Translations under genes and position numbers: made by a program
The notes under the pieces: generated by a model
The model's input: only the letters and a program-made list of their open reading frames with translations
Databases searched by the model: none
What the model was told of the DNA's origin: nothing
Assembly: GCA_015680685.1 (NCBI GenBank)
Contig: MNCI01020980.1
Coordinates: 396,541 to 460,540 of the forward strand
Reading direction: 5' to 3'
Origin: Gnetum montanum
Lineage: Eukaryota; Streptophyta; Gnetopsida; Gnetales; Gnetaceae
DNA: 64,000 nt
In this document: piece by piece, positions 12,042-22,599 of the stretch
Layout: the number at the start of each line of letters is the position of its first letter
How positions within the stretch are numbered: position 1 is the first letter of the stretch

Positions 12042-12320
12042 CTAGGCAAAGGATGTTGACCACTTTTTTATCACCTTCAGTAGTCTCTCTTTTTGCTTGG
12101 GGGCAAGCCTTGCGTTGATGATTACCGATTTTCCATTTTCAAGGGTCATGGTGGTGGGCAATGGTTTTAAATCTTGGGGCTCTTTTTTAAATCTCTGAGG
12201 AATTTCCAACTTCCCCCAATTAATGTTTTCAAAGTTAAGGGCTACAAGTTGGCAACAAACTTTCTCAAGTGCGTCTATGCTTCCAATATAAGTGCTACTT
12301 ATTCCCTCAGTTAGTTCCAT
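12042..12320 (-). pseudogene. E pol leader before RT, truncated
   Basis: This is the polyprotein segment between protease and RT. Recognisable are RFKKEPQDLKPLP and, at the end, LAPKQKERLLKVIKKWSTSFA. This resembles the LKPLP...L...QE..LL.VL...K segment of Athila-type elements. It runs straight into D sequence at about 12041, so RT, RNase H, integrase and the 3' LTR of E are absent. Confidence 0.65.
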
Positions 12321-12470
12321 GCATGTTATCGAGTTATTTTATTGATTAGCCATCAGCCACTGGGTGTCTTCCTGTCGTGTGGCTACTGCATATAGGCACT
12401 TCTGTATATTAATTTCTTGTGCACATTGATTGCATGCATGTAATTCTAAACTTCACATAACCCCTGATTT

Positions 12471-12880
12471 CTACATGCAATGACACCCTGTGTTACTGTA
12501 TGCGATGCATGGAACTTTCTTCTTCTTGATCTTTTCAAAAGTATTTTTCTTAGATATTTCCAGGGAAAGATCATGGATTCCTAGGTGTGCATCTATCATA
12601 CTTAGCCATGCTCTTCCCATTATTATTAGGAAGTTCCCCTTACTATTAGTTACTTGTATCACTAGGAAATCTGCTGGATATGACCACCCACAAATAGTGG
12701 TAACAATGTCCTCCACTAGTTCCAAGGGGACAGTGATGGACTGGTCGGCCAGCTCAAGTTGAATGTTACTCTTTCTTAATGGAGGTAGGTTCTAGGCTTT
12801 GTACATCTCCTACGATATTAGGTTGACTCTAGAATCTAAGTCCAGAAGAGCTTTATAGGGTTCATTCCTAGTGACTTGGA
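12471..12880 (-). pseudogene. E aspartic protease, degenerate
   Basis: Retrotransposon protease, which cuts the polyprotein. The active-site region reads ALLDLDSRVNLIS, where DLGA or DSGA is expected, and a stop follows. Downstream are PLELVEDIVTT and NFLIIMGRAWLSMIDAHLG, the usual flap and IL/MGR-(P/A)-(F/W)-L segment. The open part is 12471-12725. It lies in frame order between gag and the RT leader of E. The altered active site and the stops make it inactive. Confidence 0.7.
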
Positions 12881-13800
12881 GATAAATTAGGGGACTTCCA
12901 GGGTCAGAGAATTTCCTAGGAAGGTGGCCTACCTTAATCTAGTCCATGACGATATGTGTTAACATAACCATGTGCATTGAGCTCGATTTTTGGGTTGAAG
13001 GAGGTCCCAAAACTTTATTTGGTATAGAGGTGTTTAGATGTTCAACCGTTGGTGATGGCGAGGGCTTAGTTGGATTGTTGGTTTTGAAGAAAGGTCTTTT
13101 CGGCATAAGATTGTCAGAACTAACTAAGAATTGACAATTTGAAGCCGTTGTGACATTGGGTTGTTGTGGTTAAATGGAAAATACCCTTTGCATTGTTGGA
13201 GTAGTTGGTGGTGGAGCTACTAGTGTAAGAGTTGCAGATGAATTCGGAGGATGGTATGTATGTGGTGTGTCTCCCTTAGGAGAAGGAGTCCTATAATATT
13301 TCCTAGCTTGGTAGTGACGTTGTGGGGTTACGTGAACCATAGAGTCACTTGGAGAAATTGGCTGCTGCACGTAATAGCCATATGGGTCTGGTTGTCGGTA
13401 AGGTTATTGTTGTCTAGGTGGTGGCATCCCCCATGACTATGGGTATTGCCACTGCTGGTGTTGCTTGATAGGTTGTGGCAGAGTTCCACTTGGATAATAC
13501 GTTAAGGGTTGGTCGAACTGCCTTGGGTTACCTTGGGGATAAGGTAACCTCTGGGGTGCTTGCCGTTTGTTGTCTTGGGTTGAGTGCATACACCCCAGAC
13601 TCTTGCAAATGTGAGATTATTAGGCAACATCCCTTAGGATGGTCATATTGGCAGATCTCACATCCACCATCATTGTCTATATTAGAGTCCACAACCTCAT
13701 CGGCAATAGTCATTTTTCCCTTACCCTTGTGTTGGCAACTATTTGGGATGCGACCACTAACGAGTGTCCTCGAATAGGATTTAGGTGCTTGTTGGTCTCT
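12881..13800 (-). pseudogene. E gag C-terminal part with zinc knuckle
   Basis: Gag-like sequence upstream of the protease. A probable zinc knuckle, CEICQYDHPKGCC, lies near 13630-13670, followed by a Pro/Gln-rich tract (13170-13370). The frame is broken by stops. The capsid part is short or missing, because only about 170 bp separate the first in-frame Met from the proposed primer-binding site. The nucleocapsid assignment rests on the Cys/His spacing alone. Confidence 0.5.
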
Positions 13801-13820
13801 GGCAACACCAAGGCCCAGAT
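13796..13820 (-). other. Probable primer-binding site of E
   Basis: On the minus strand the sequence TTGGTGTTGCCAGAGACC follows the proposed LTR end. It resembles the TGGCG(CC)GTTGCCGGGGA-type primer sites reported for Athila-like elements. The match is partial and the tRNA was not identified. Confidence 0.4.
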
Positions 13821-13834
13821 ACCTCTAAATAGAC

Positions 13835-15388
13835 TCAGTAGTTAATGTGAGTATGTGTGTGTGCTGTTGCGATGTGTGGTTGTGAAAAATGAAACGATTG
13901 CGTTATGTGTAAACTACAAATGACTTATCTTAAAGAGATTCAGCCAACTTTGCCAAGTACTGTGAGTTGTTGAGAGTTCCTATTTTGTTCAATTTCCTAG
14001 TCTACGCAGTCCTTATAATACCTACTTGTAACAAATAAAATTTTGTAAAAAAATTTGAGCACAACTTCGTGAATCTACTTCTAATTTTCCCTAGAGAAAG
14101 AAATAGTTCCACAAGAAAACTAGAAATAGAGCAAGATTCAATGAAAATAGAAAGAAAAGAAAGTAGATTTGTGTTAAGACCTTAAATATTTAAACAAGGT
14201 AAAATGATACGAGTAAACACTTCACAATAAAGCTATCCCAAATTCAATAACTACGAATTGTTCAAACTTTCAAGGCTTAAATAAGCAATTTCTTCAAGAC
14301 AATCCTACTATGCTACCAAAAAATTGCTGCGTAATCATGTACGAGACTCCATTTTGGCTAGATAATGGATGTCAACAATTGTATTCAACAGAAGTTTCAA
14401 AAGACTTGATAATTTTTGATTGAAATACCACGAAGATTTACTTTAAAGATAAAAGAAAGCTATTCTGGTCCCATCAAAATACCAAAGATTTTTTGAACCC
14501 TCTTGACTATTGAATTGTTCAACGAATTGACTACACGCAGAGGCTCTCTTACAACAATCTCAATAGTGGTTCTTATACATTGCACAATAATAAAATTCAC
14601 TACTAAAATCCTCTTAAGGCTTTCAGACACAAGTGCTTCTATGGCAAAATTTTAATAGAAATTTCTATCATGCAACAAGAACAATAAGAGCAATCTAAAA
14701 ATCCCAAAATTACTTGCCAAGCATGATACTATCTAAACCACTAGCTAAAACATTTTAAAAAAATAATAAGGATAACTCACAGGACTATGACAAAGAGGTT
14801 GAAATATTTTCTTTAGCCAGTCATCTTACAAGCAATCTTTCACAATTTCTTCTTTACAATGCTCTTCCAAGATCCAAAGTGTGTCTCCAAGTGAGAGCTA
14901 GTAGTCCCCCCAAGTGTGTGATGAGACCTCCCCAAGGTCTTTCTCTCTCTCTTACCCTTGAAGCCTTTTTATAGGGTTCAAAAGGTAGTTACATATTTCA
15001 AAATATCTTAGCTAGCTTCTCTCCCAAGTAAGGAAGTTATAACTTGCCCAACAAGTTAGGAGATCTTACTTGCCCAACAAGTTAGGAGATTACTTGCCCA
15101 ACAAGTTAGGAAGTTGTAACTTATACATAAAGTTTTGGAGAAAATCATGCTAACATTGGCATGTGTAAATATTACAAATATTGCTTTTATAAGTGACAAC
15201 CCATATACTAATAATGATAAAAATATAACTCCAAGATCTCTAATACTATAAGAGTTTTATACAATTGAGAGCTTTATTCAATTGTCATTTTATTTTAATT
15301 ATTTAGAATGTTAAGTTTTTAAATATTAAATATTATTGAAGCCCTAGTAATTTTATGAATAGGTGGTTGTAATAAAATAATGCAACAT
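13835..15388 (-). repeat. 5' LTR of element E (limits approximate)
   Basis: No genes are seen. Read on the minus strand the LTR probably starts TGTTGCATTATTTTATT at about 15388. It has a TATA-like element at 14966-14974 and ends shortly before the primer site near 13820. The U3 holds three copies of ACTTGCCCAACAAGTTAGG (15042-15060, 15068-15086, 15092-15110), each an inverted repeat ACTTG/CAAGT around a 5-bp loop. No second LTR copy is in the window to confirm the limits. Confidence 0.5.
15042..15110. repeat. Three copies of a 19-bp hairpin-forming repeat
   Basis: ACTTGCCCAACAAGTTAGG occurs three times with 5-7 bp between copies. Each copy holds ACTTG-CCCAA-CAAGT. The repeats lie about 70-145 bp upstream of the TATA-like element of the E LTR. 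Confidence 0.75.
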
Positions 15389-15439
15389 CCACCTTAGTGT
15401 AGACGTTGGTGGTGGCGCTGTATGGTTAATGAAGAAAGC

Positions 15440-16920
15440 CGATCCTTATAAATTTGTATTTTAAATGCGTAAAATTTGCTGCTGGCTTCTTGGCATCATT
15501 AGAACGTCTTCGAATGTGAAGGCCAAATGTGAAGGTGCCAGGCTTGGAACTGTCAGAAAATATTTTCAAATTATCTTGCCGTACCAGAACTGTATATCAA
15601 CTACCATCGCGAAAAAAGGCCTTGCCGCTGCATCTGGTAATGTTGCCGTGTGTTCCATGAAAAAATGCGGTTGTTGTAACCTCTGCTGCTGCTGTGTATG
15701 TATAGTTTTGAAAGCATCCATCATCTCTTGCAACGCAGTTCCTTGTTGCTTATTTCTGAAAAATTCTCAGTTTTTGCAGTAGGGTAGGGACACCATAATA
15801 ATAAAATATATGTTTATATAAACATATAAAGTATATAATTCTTTATAAAGACTATAGTGGACTCAACGATGATTCCATAGCCTAATCCCATGAAGAGAAC
15901 TGCAGCTCCGCACCACCATGAATGCCAACACTGTCATTACCGCCATTTATTTAAGGCTATCCCAAATCTTTGGTTGGTCATGATCGGTGCGTGGACAACG
16001 AATGAAGTTATTATTTTCATGCCTTGCAGGTGAATTAGGTCCGTTAAATATTTATGAGAAATTATCCATACCAAAAAAATATTTACAGAAGTGGGGCACT
16101 GTTCCCTAAGTTCCCTTGCGACTACACCAATAATTAATAAACATGTAACCATATTTTCATCATCAAAAGAAACTGGTGACCGACCATTTTTCACATGGCT
16201 GCTAAAACAAGCTTCACGTTTGTGGCATGCAGATCGTGCTCGTGCAGCTGCTTCGCCCATTCGTTCACCCCCTACTGGTGTATCTTAAACGTGGGTAAAT
16301 CTCTACCATTGTCGCCAATGTGATCTGTTAATTCACTTCCCACCTGTACTGTCTGGGTTCTATTTTTTTAGAACAGCAAGTTGTCAATTTCATCAGTAGC
16401 CGAAGGCACATTCACAGATTTCTTTATGGCCTTTAACATTTTGAATTAGATCTGCAATGTGCTTGGGTGCTTTGAAAATTGGATCTTCTTAATATCCAGT
16501 GCCGTACCCGTGACCTCCTTGGCCAACCCAACCATGGACACTGCACATTTTCTATTGGGTTGGTTATGAACTCTTTTGCCTGGTTTATGGTGTTTTCCGC
16601 TGTCGAGAATGCCTTCTTGATTTTGCCAAACAGTCTATCCATGTCTGCATCTGCATCCATGAACAGTTCAGCATCTGCATCTGCATTTGTGTTTGCATCT
16701 ATATTCACCTCCGAGGAGAACTGTGCTTCATTAAGGGACGACAACCCTGCTCTTTTTCATTCTCCTCCTGCTTGTGTGGAGGTCAAAGCAATACCTGTAA
16801 CCAGCATTAGCATTGCTGCTTGCCTAGTAACTGCCATATGTGTTTTCTTCATTTCTTCAGCTTGTAGTTCTTTTGAAATTATTTTCATATTATTTAAGGT
16901 AGAGCACAGATGCTTTGAAC
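15440..16920 (-). pseudogene. Unidentified decayed gene, not retrotransposon-like
   Basis: I do not recognise this. On the minus strand several pieces in different frames look protein-like. One starts MKKTHMAVTRQAAMLMLVTG, a possible signal or membrane segment, and continues with an Asp/Ala-rich stretch (ANTNADADAELFMDADAD) and a helical part FGKIKKAFSTAENTINQAKEF. Another has the hydrophobic ends MVTCLLIIGVVA and VNIFLVWIISHKY (15937-16260). A third, near 15550-15760, contains ALQEMMDAFKTIHTQQQQRL. Stops and frame changes separate them. It could be a host gene fragment or a captured gene. The plus-strand ORFs here are less convincing. Confidence 0.3.
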
Positions 16921-17383
16921 AAATATTGGTAGCCTAAAACACTATTTTCTACCACCTTCTCCCGCTCGTTCTTTACCAGCATCCAAGGATTTTCTAGTTA
17001 TTCTATTTACTATTTTCATTCGTTCCATATTTTCATCCAATCAATCCTTTTTTTTAACAAGTGACAAGAATCAATACCTTTTCAAATTACATCTTGCCAT
17101 TTCAAATAGTTAAATTGAAATATTTTGGAGATCTCAATCATCTCATGTCTCTGTTCCATGAAATGGCTAAAATGTGCCAACATTTCTTCCCCCTTTTAAA
17201 AGCTTAAAAAATTATGCAGCCTTATTTCAAAACTGAAACATACTGAAACTTTCATTGAATTTTTACAGCTGAACAAAAATCTTTTTGGAGGAAAATTTCC
17301 ATCAAACATAAAGTTTGATGGTATAAAAACCTCATTCCTAAGAGAAACAACAATAAACTGTACATTAGCAAGTCCTTCATGGA
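16921..17383. other. Noncoding stretch, nothing recognised
   Basis: AT-rich sequence with no ORF, repeat or motif I can name, lying between the unidentified gene and the small ORF at 17384-17909. Confidence 0.4.
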
Positions 17384-17909
17384 CTATTCTTGAGATGGAA
17401 ACTGAATTGTGAGGGTTACTCTAGTAGGAATCCTCATCTCTCTAACTATTTCATAGGAAATTTCTAACATGATGAAGGCTGTTTTGTTGTTCTCTAGCTT
17501 GGTGGAGCTCTCAACTTGATCTACTGGAACTTTTTTCTTCATTAGTCTTCTCATTTTCTTTTTCAGATGAGCTCTTCTGTTCTTCTTCATTGGGTCTTTC
17601 ATTTTCCTCTTGAAATACGAATGCTTCTTCCCATGCCCATGATGACTCTTCATTGGTTGGTTGCTCTTCTCCTTTCTCCTCTTCTTTGGTGCAATCTTGA
17701 TATTGCCCCCAAACATTGGACTCTATCTCCAAACCTCTTGTGAGGAAAGAAAATTCATTGGACAACCAAGCCATGAAAGGACACTCTTTTGGAGCTCCAC
17801 ATGATCTAGCTTCTAGGTAAGCCTTCAACACATGTTCAGGACAACATCCCATCACATATGGGATAAAAGGCTTTCTCATTGCTCTCCCAAACTCCATCTC
17901 CTCTTTCAA
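17384..17909 (-). CDS. Small Glu/Lys-rich hypothetical protein, probably frameshifted
   Basis: The frame starts MKEEMEFGRAMRKPF at 17909, runs 132 codons and ends in a Glu/Ser/Lys-rich tail. A second frame over 17384-17716 takes up the tail and ends IRVTLTIQFPSQE-like, so one frameshift near 17520 may have broken a longer protein. The N-terminal part has a Cys pair (MGCCPEH) and CGAPKECPF. A minus-strand TATA-like box at 17981-17989 lies about 70 bp upstream. It follows the integrase end of F, so it may lie in the F LTR or be an extra gene. No family recognised. Confidence 0.4.
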
Positions 17910-18306
17910 ATTAGCTCTCTCTTACTTGCTCTACTCGACTTGAATTGAAAGATGAAGAAATCCTAGGCAACCCAACCTTCTTTTTATAGGTGCTAGAAAT
18001 TTGAAATCCCCCCCAAGAGTCTTCAACCAATTTTCCTTCTTTTTAGGTATTCTAACCATTTGTTACAATCCTCACTAAGTGGTGGATGAGTCACCTTGTC
18101 CACTTGTCACACTGGTAGGATTCCACTTGTAGGCTTCCACTTGCTTCACTTGAAGGAAAACTATTTTCTAAATATATTTACTATTATAATATACTATCTA
18201 CTTATCTAATTATATATCAATAGCATAATTAAACATATTAATACTATAATCCTAGTAATATTATACCTAATAGTATATACATATATTATTTTATGTAATG
18301 AAATCT
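17910..18306 (-). promoter_or_regulatory. Probable promoter / U3-like region left of F
   Basis: An AT-rich stretch directly downstream of the F integrase. It has a minus-strand TATA-like box (17981-17989), a G-run on the minus strand near 18010, and several CCACTTG repeats (18108-18155) upstream of the TATA. This is the layout of a U3, but no LTR ends or second copy could be fixed. Confidence 0.35.
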
Positions 18307-19407
18307 TCAAGCTATATGCAATTGTCCCAAATAATGTTTTATATGCAAAACATTATATGGAAATTGCAATTCCATGCCATCCAAAGTTGATAATTTGTAA
18401 GTATCCTCTGACAATTGCTTTGTAATTTGAAATGGACCAATCCATGTCGGTGTAAATTTATTCAGTTTCTTCATATTCCACAATAGGACAAGGTCTCCTA
18501 TCTTAAAAGTTCTTTTCAGAGCTTTCCTATCAAACCATCTTTTAACTTGAGAGGTATTCTGTAACAAATTATCCCTTGCTTTATCTACTTCAGCTTCTCT
18601 TTTAATAAGCAAAGTCATGAAACTTCTATCCTTATCAGTCTTTTCACTATATCTTTGTATGAATTCGGAAGCTCAGCTTACAACCTTATTTGTAATTCTA
18701 GCTGGAAAACCCTAGACTAAGTTATACGGTGATGTCCCAATAGCTCTCTTGAATCTGATTCGATCTGACCATAATGCGGATTGTAGATAATCGATCCAAT
18801 TTCCTAGATTCCCATCCATCGATTTCTTGATATAAGCGATAAGATTTTTATTGGTGGATTCTGCTAGGCCATTTCCTTGTATATAATAGTTTGATGAGGA
18901 AAATAAGAAAATATATTTTTCTGATGCCCATTTGATAAACTCTTTAGATTTGAAGGCAGGTCCATTGTCTGACACTAATACTTCGAGTAGACCAAATCTA
19001 CTTAGAATGTGGTCTTCTAAAAACTTAATCACATTTGATGCTAAACTTCCTCTTAAAGCCTTTGCTTCAGACCATTTAGTGAAATAATCAGTAGCTGTGA
19101 GAATAAACTTGTGTCCAGCTCTTGAAGGAGTAATTGTACCAATAAAATCCAAACCCCATTGCTGAAATGGTCTATCTGCAACTACTGGCTTTAAAGGGGC
19201 TCTAGCCCTTTTAATCTTGGGCCCATGAATTTGACATTTATAGCATTTTTGAATCTTTGAACTAATGTCTTGATACATGGAAGGCCAGTAATATCCATAT
19301 CGAAGTATATGTTGCATAGTTGACTTAGGGGATTCATAAAATAAATTCAAATGATCATGAAATTGTTCCAAAATGAAACTAATTTGATCATTATGAACAC
19401 ATTCCAA
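18307..19407 (-). pseudogene. F integrase
   Basis: The N-terminal zinc part reads FHDHLNLFYES...YGYYWPSMYQD...CYKCQIHG. The core has all three catalytic residues: Asp in WGLDFIGTI, Asp in LVSDNGPAF, Glu in GNGLAESTNKN. A stop near 18710 separates the last part (18307-18618), which has the GPF-type C-terminal domain (FKIGDLVLLWN ... WIGPFQITK). No chromodomain follows. One or two stops make it formally a pseudogene, but the domain order is complete. Confidence 0.85.
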
Positions 19408-19461
19408 TAAAACTCCCCGAAAATCCTTTCTATATAATATACCATCTTTAACTACAAATCT

Positions 19462-20124
19462 TCATGCTCTTTTAAAGAAAGCTCTCTTTTGACTTGCAGT
19501 TAAATTATTTGGGATTTTCCTTGTACTAAGAAATTTGAGAATTTCATCATACCAATTCTCTTCATGGGTGTCAAGTGTATAAACTTCACTTTCTCTAGTC
19601 ATTAACTTGGCTAGTCCCATTCCCTTAATTGTCTTGCATATTTCCAATGAAAATCTGAAACTTTGCAACTTAATAAGCCATTTTCCTCTTTTCAATCCAA
19701 TCTCATTTTGGGATAGGAATTGCTTGACTGCAGGTTCAATTAGCATAATGTGGACTAATGAACTTTCCAAATAATATTTAAAATGCTGAAGTGATTTGAT
19801 GATTGCAAATGCTTGTTTCTCTAAGTCTGAATAATTTAATTCTAAACCTTTCAACTGATACCCAAAAAATCCAATTGGTTTATCTTGACCTTCATCATCT
19901 TTTTGTGTTAAAACGGCAGCGATAGAATCATTCGAAGCAAAAGAATATAACCAAAAATCTTCTTTTAGCTTAGGCTTCACCAAATATGGAGCCTCTTGTA
20001 TAACATTTTTAATTTCTGATAAAGCTCTCTCTGATACTGGTGTTTTCTCTACTTGAACATCCTTTTTTAACATATGCATCAAAGGTTTGGTAATTTCAGT
20101 AAACCCAGGGATGAACTTTTTCAC
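19462..20124 (-). CDS. F gypsy-type RNase H and connection
   Basis: The 220-codon open frame starts in the RT thumb (KKFIPGFTEITKPLMHMLKK) and continues into a gypsy RNase H (FWLYSFASNDSIAAVLTQ ... LNYSDLEKQAFAIIKSLQ). The Glu is kept, but the first Asp position (YSFAS) and the third Asp (IEPAVKQFL where TD is usual) are changed, so activity is doubtful. The end (WYDEILKFLSTRKIP) is the usual link to integrase. A degenerate gypsy RNase H is known in Tat elements that carry a second RNase H. Confidence 0.75.
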   Translation of the reverse strand: MKKFIPGFTEITKPLMHMLKKDVQVEKTPVSERALSEIKNVIQEAPYLVKPKLKEDFWLYSFASNDSIAAVLTQKDDEGQDKPIGFFGYQLKGLELNYSDLEKQAFAIIKSLQHFKYYLESSLVHIMLIEPAVKQFLSQNEIGLKRGKWLIKLQSFRFSLEICKTIKGMGLAKLMTRESEVYTLDTHEENWYDEILKFLSTRKIPNNLTASQKRAFFKRA

Positions 20125-20149
20125 AAAGTTTATCTTCCCAAAGAAAGAT

Positions 20150-21034
20150 CTAAGAGATTTCTTACTTGTGGGATGCTCAATATTCTATACTACTTGGATT
20201 CGGGAATTGTCTATGGTAATTCCTTCTTAACATATCACATGGCCTAATAAGTTTCCGGATTTAACCCTGAAGATACACTTCTTAGGATTTAATGAAATAC
20301 CAAACTCATTATATTTGTCGAAAACTTGTTGAAGATGATTAATATGATCTTCTTTTTTCTTTGAGAATATTGTAATATCATCCAAATAAACCACCACAAA
20401 TTTTCCTAATAAATCCTTAAATTCTTTTCATTGCTCTTTGGAAAGTAGCTCCAGCATTTGACAATCTAAATGGCATTCATTAGTAAGTGAAATTTCCCCA
20501 TTTGGTGATAAATGCTATTTTGTATCTATCATTCTTATCTACCACGATTTGATTATAACTTGAGAAATCATTTAAGAAAGAATATACTTGACAACCTGAG
20601 ACTTTAATCAGCATCTCGTCAATTCTTGGAAGTGGTTACTTATCCTTTTTTGAGGCATCATTCAGATTTCTAAAGTTTATACAAAGCCTTATATCACCAT
20701 TTTTCTTTCTTACTGGAACAAGGTTAGCAAGCCATGTTGAATATCGTACTGGATATATGATTCGTTCTTGCAACAACTTCTTGATTTCGATTTCTATAGC
20801 TATTTCAAATGATGGATTGAATTTCCTTTGTTTTTGCTTGACTATTTTGCAACCTTCTATTAAAGGAAGTTTATGTGTGATCACATCTTGTCTAAAAGCT
20901 TTAAGATCATCATAAGACCAAGCAAAATTGTCCAAATTATTTTTTAGACATGATAACAAGTTTTGCTTCAAATTTGAATCTCTTTCCTTTATAACATTCA
21001 ACATCTTTGGCATCCTGTCTAATCCAAAATTCAC
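20150..21034 (-). pseudogene. F reverse transcriptase
   Basis: The N-terminal half is open (20636-21034: NLDNFAWSYDD, LVPVRKKNGDIRLCINFRNLN). The second half has stops and shifts. The catalytic motif YLDD is readable at 20377-20388. Downstream are KCIFRVKSGNLLGH-like residues (20250-20290). It lies between the RNase H-bearing frame (21300-22263) and the gypsy RNase H. Confidence 0.8.
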
Positions 21035-21100
21035 TACCTCGAAAACCTGACTATCTGGGCTTTGTATATCCTTTCCAGTAAGTAAATTTTTCTTGAACTC

Positions 21101-22263
21101 TTATTCTAAGTCAATCATCCTTTTTGGAATGAAATTAGCTTTGAAGTTTGATGACGTTTTAGGTATCACTTGACCCTCAAATTCTTGTTTGTTTTTCATA
21201 AATCTTAGTACTTGATCATCATCGTCAAATACTTGTAAATGTCTTATATTATCTTGTACTGATGGCTGATGTTCTTCTTCAATCATTACATCTTTGTAAC
21301 TTTCTATTATTTGCATATCCAATGTTGAAGCTGCCTTTGCCAAATCATCTGCTATAAGATTCCTACTCTGTTTATATGCTCTATTTGGCAATGTTGAAAC
21401 TGATCTAACATCTTACAAGCAAGTTTCTTATAAGGTCTTAAGAATGAGCTCTTTACTACATAATTACCCTTTACTTGTTCACAAACTAATCTTGAGTCTT
21501 CTTTTATAGTGATTACTTTGATATTTTTGTCTAGAGCTATTCTTATACCAATACATAAAGCTTCATACTCAGCCTTGTTGTTAGTACAATGGAAAGATAG
21601 ATGAATTTCTTTGAAAATTTTAGGTGAATCATTCCTTAATATAACAATACCGACTCCTGAACCTTTTGAATTATATGAACCATCAAAGTATAACTCCCAT
21701 TTATCCTCATTCTTTGATTGTTCTTTTTCAGAACTATAATTTTCTTGGAGTGTACAAATTTTGTTTTCAACACCTCCTTTTTCAACCATTTTACTTTTTT
21801 CATTTGAAGTAATGTTATCAATCATCAAAGGTTCACTATAGATGTATATTTGATTTGGTTCTCCTTTCCAAGGTAACCACATGTGAGAATAATCTGTTGA
21901 TATGTAACCTGAGAAATTCTTGCTCCAACTTCTACTCAATAAGAGACTATGTGAATCTGGTATATCTGCCACTTGAATAGTTACTCTACTTTTGATGTGG
22001 GGTTCAGAAGCAATTTCCAATAGAACATTTGGTAATTGACCCACAATCTTCACTCTACTTTTATCCACTTGAACAATCTTTTTATTTGATTTTTCAGGAA
22101 TCAAACCAAGTTTCTTACATATAGACAATGGCATTATAGTAGACGTAGCTCCAGAATCAATCAAACAATTGTGTAAGTATTTATCCTTTAATTTCATTGT
22201 CAAAAGAAAAGGAGGAGCTTCCTTATCATACGAGGTCTTTAATTTCTCATCATTATTAGACAC
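21101..22263 (-). pseudogene. F protease fused to archaeal-type RNase H
   Basis: The frame 21352-22263 begins in the protease: NCLIDSGATSTIMPLSICKKLGL holds the active-site DSGA near residue 37, and later residues read SHSLLLSRSWSKNF. From about residue 190 it becomes an RNase H: WELYFDGSYNSKGSGVGIV (first Asp), NNKAEYEALCIGI (Glu), KEDSRLVCEQVKGNY (second Asp). The last part, NLIADDLAKAAS, is in another frame (21101-21391), so one frameshift lies near 21390. In Tat elements this second RNase H usually follows RT; here it precedes RT. Confidence 0.8.
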
Positions 22264-22599
22264 ATAACTTAACTATGATTCTCTAACTCTTCTTTTACCT
22301 TTAATGAACTCTAAAGCCTTTCTTTGCTGATCTCCTATTTGAAGCAACTGATAAAAGCTAATATTGGCCTTGACATGTTTAAGGTCTTCAATCAAATGAT
22401 ACTTTCCATCACCAGTAAAGCTTGGTTTCTTTATCCATTTATTAAAAGACTGATTTGGAGTGCTTTGCTCAACTTGATTGTCTTTACCTTTATTCTTATC
22501 TCTTCTATTTGGCTCAAAAGCTTTTCTCTTAGTAGATGGATTAGTAATAACATTTGGAGGTGTAGAAGTAGTTATTCTTTCCTTAGATCAAAGTAGTTA

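Noticed and set aside
15465-15782. Plus-strand ORF of 105 codons, Cys-rich
   Set aside because: Its Cys run comes from CAG/CTG-like repeats on the other strand, where the reading (QQQQ) looks more protein-like; no start context or relatives.
16479-16937. Plus-strand ORF of 152 codons
   Set aside because: It is the reverse of the Asp/Ala-rich minus-strand frame, made of Ser/Ala/Met repeats; the minus strand has the better signal-like start.
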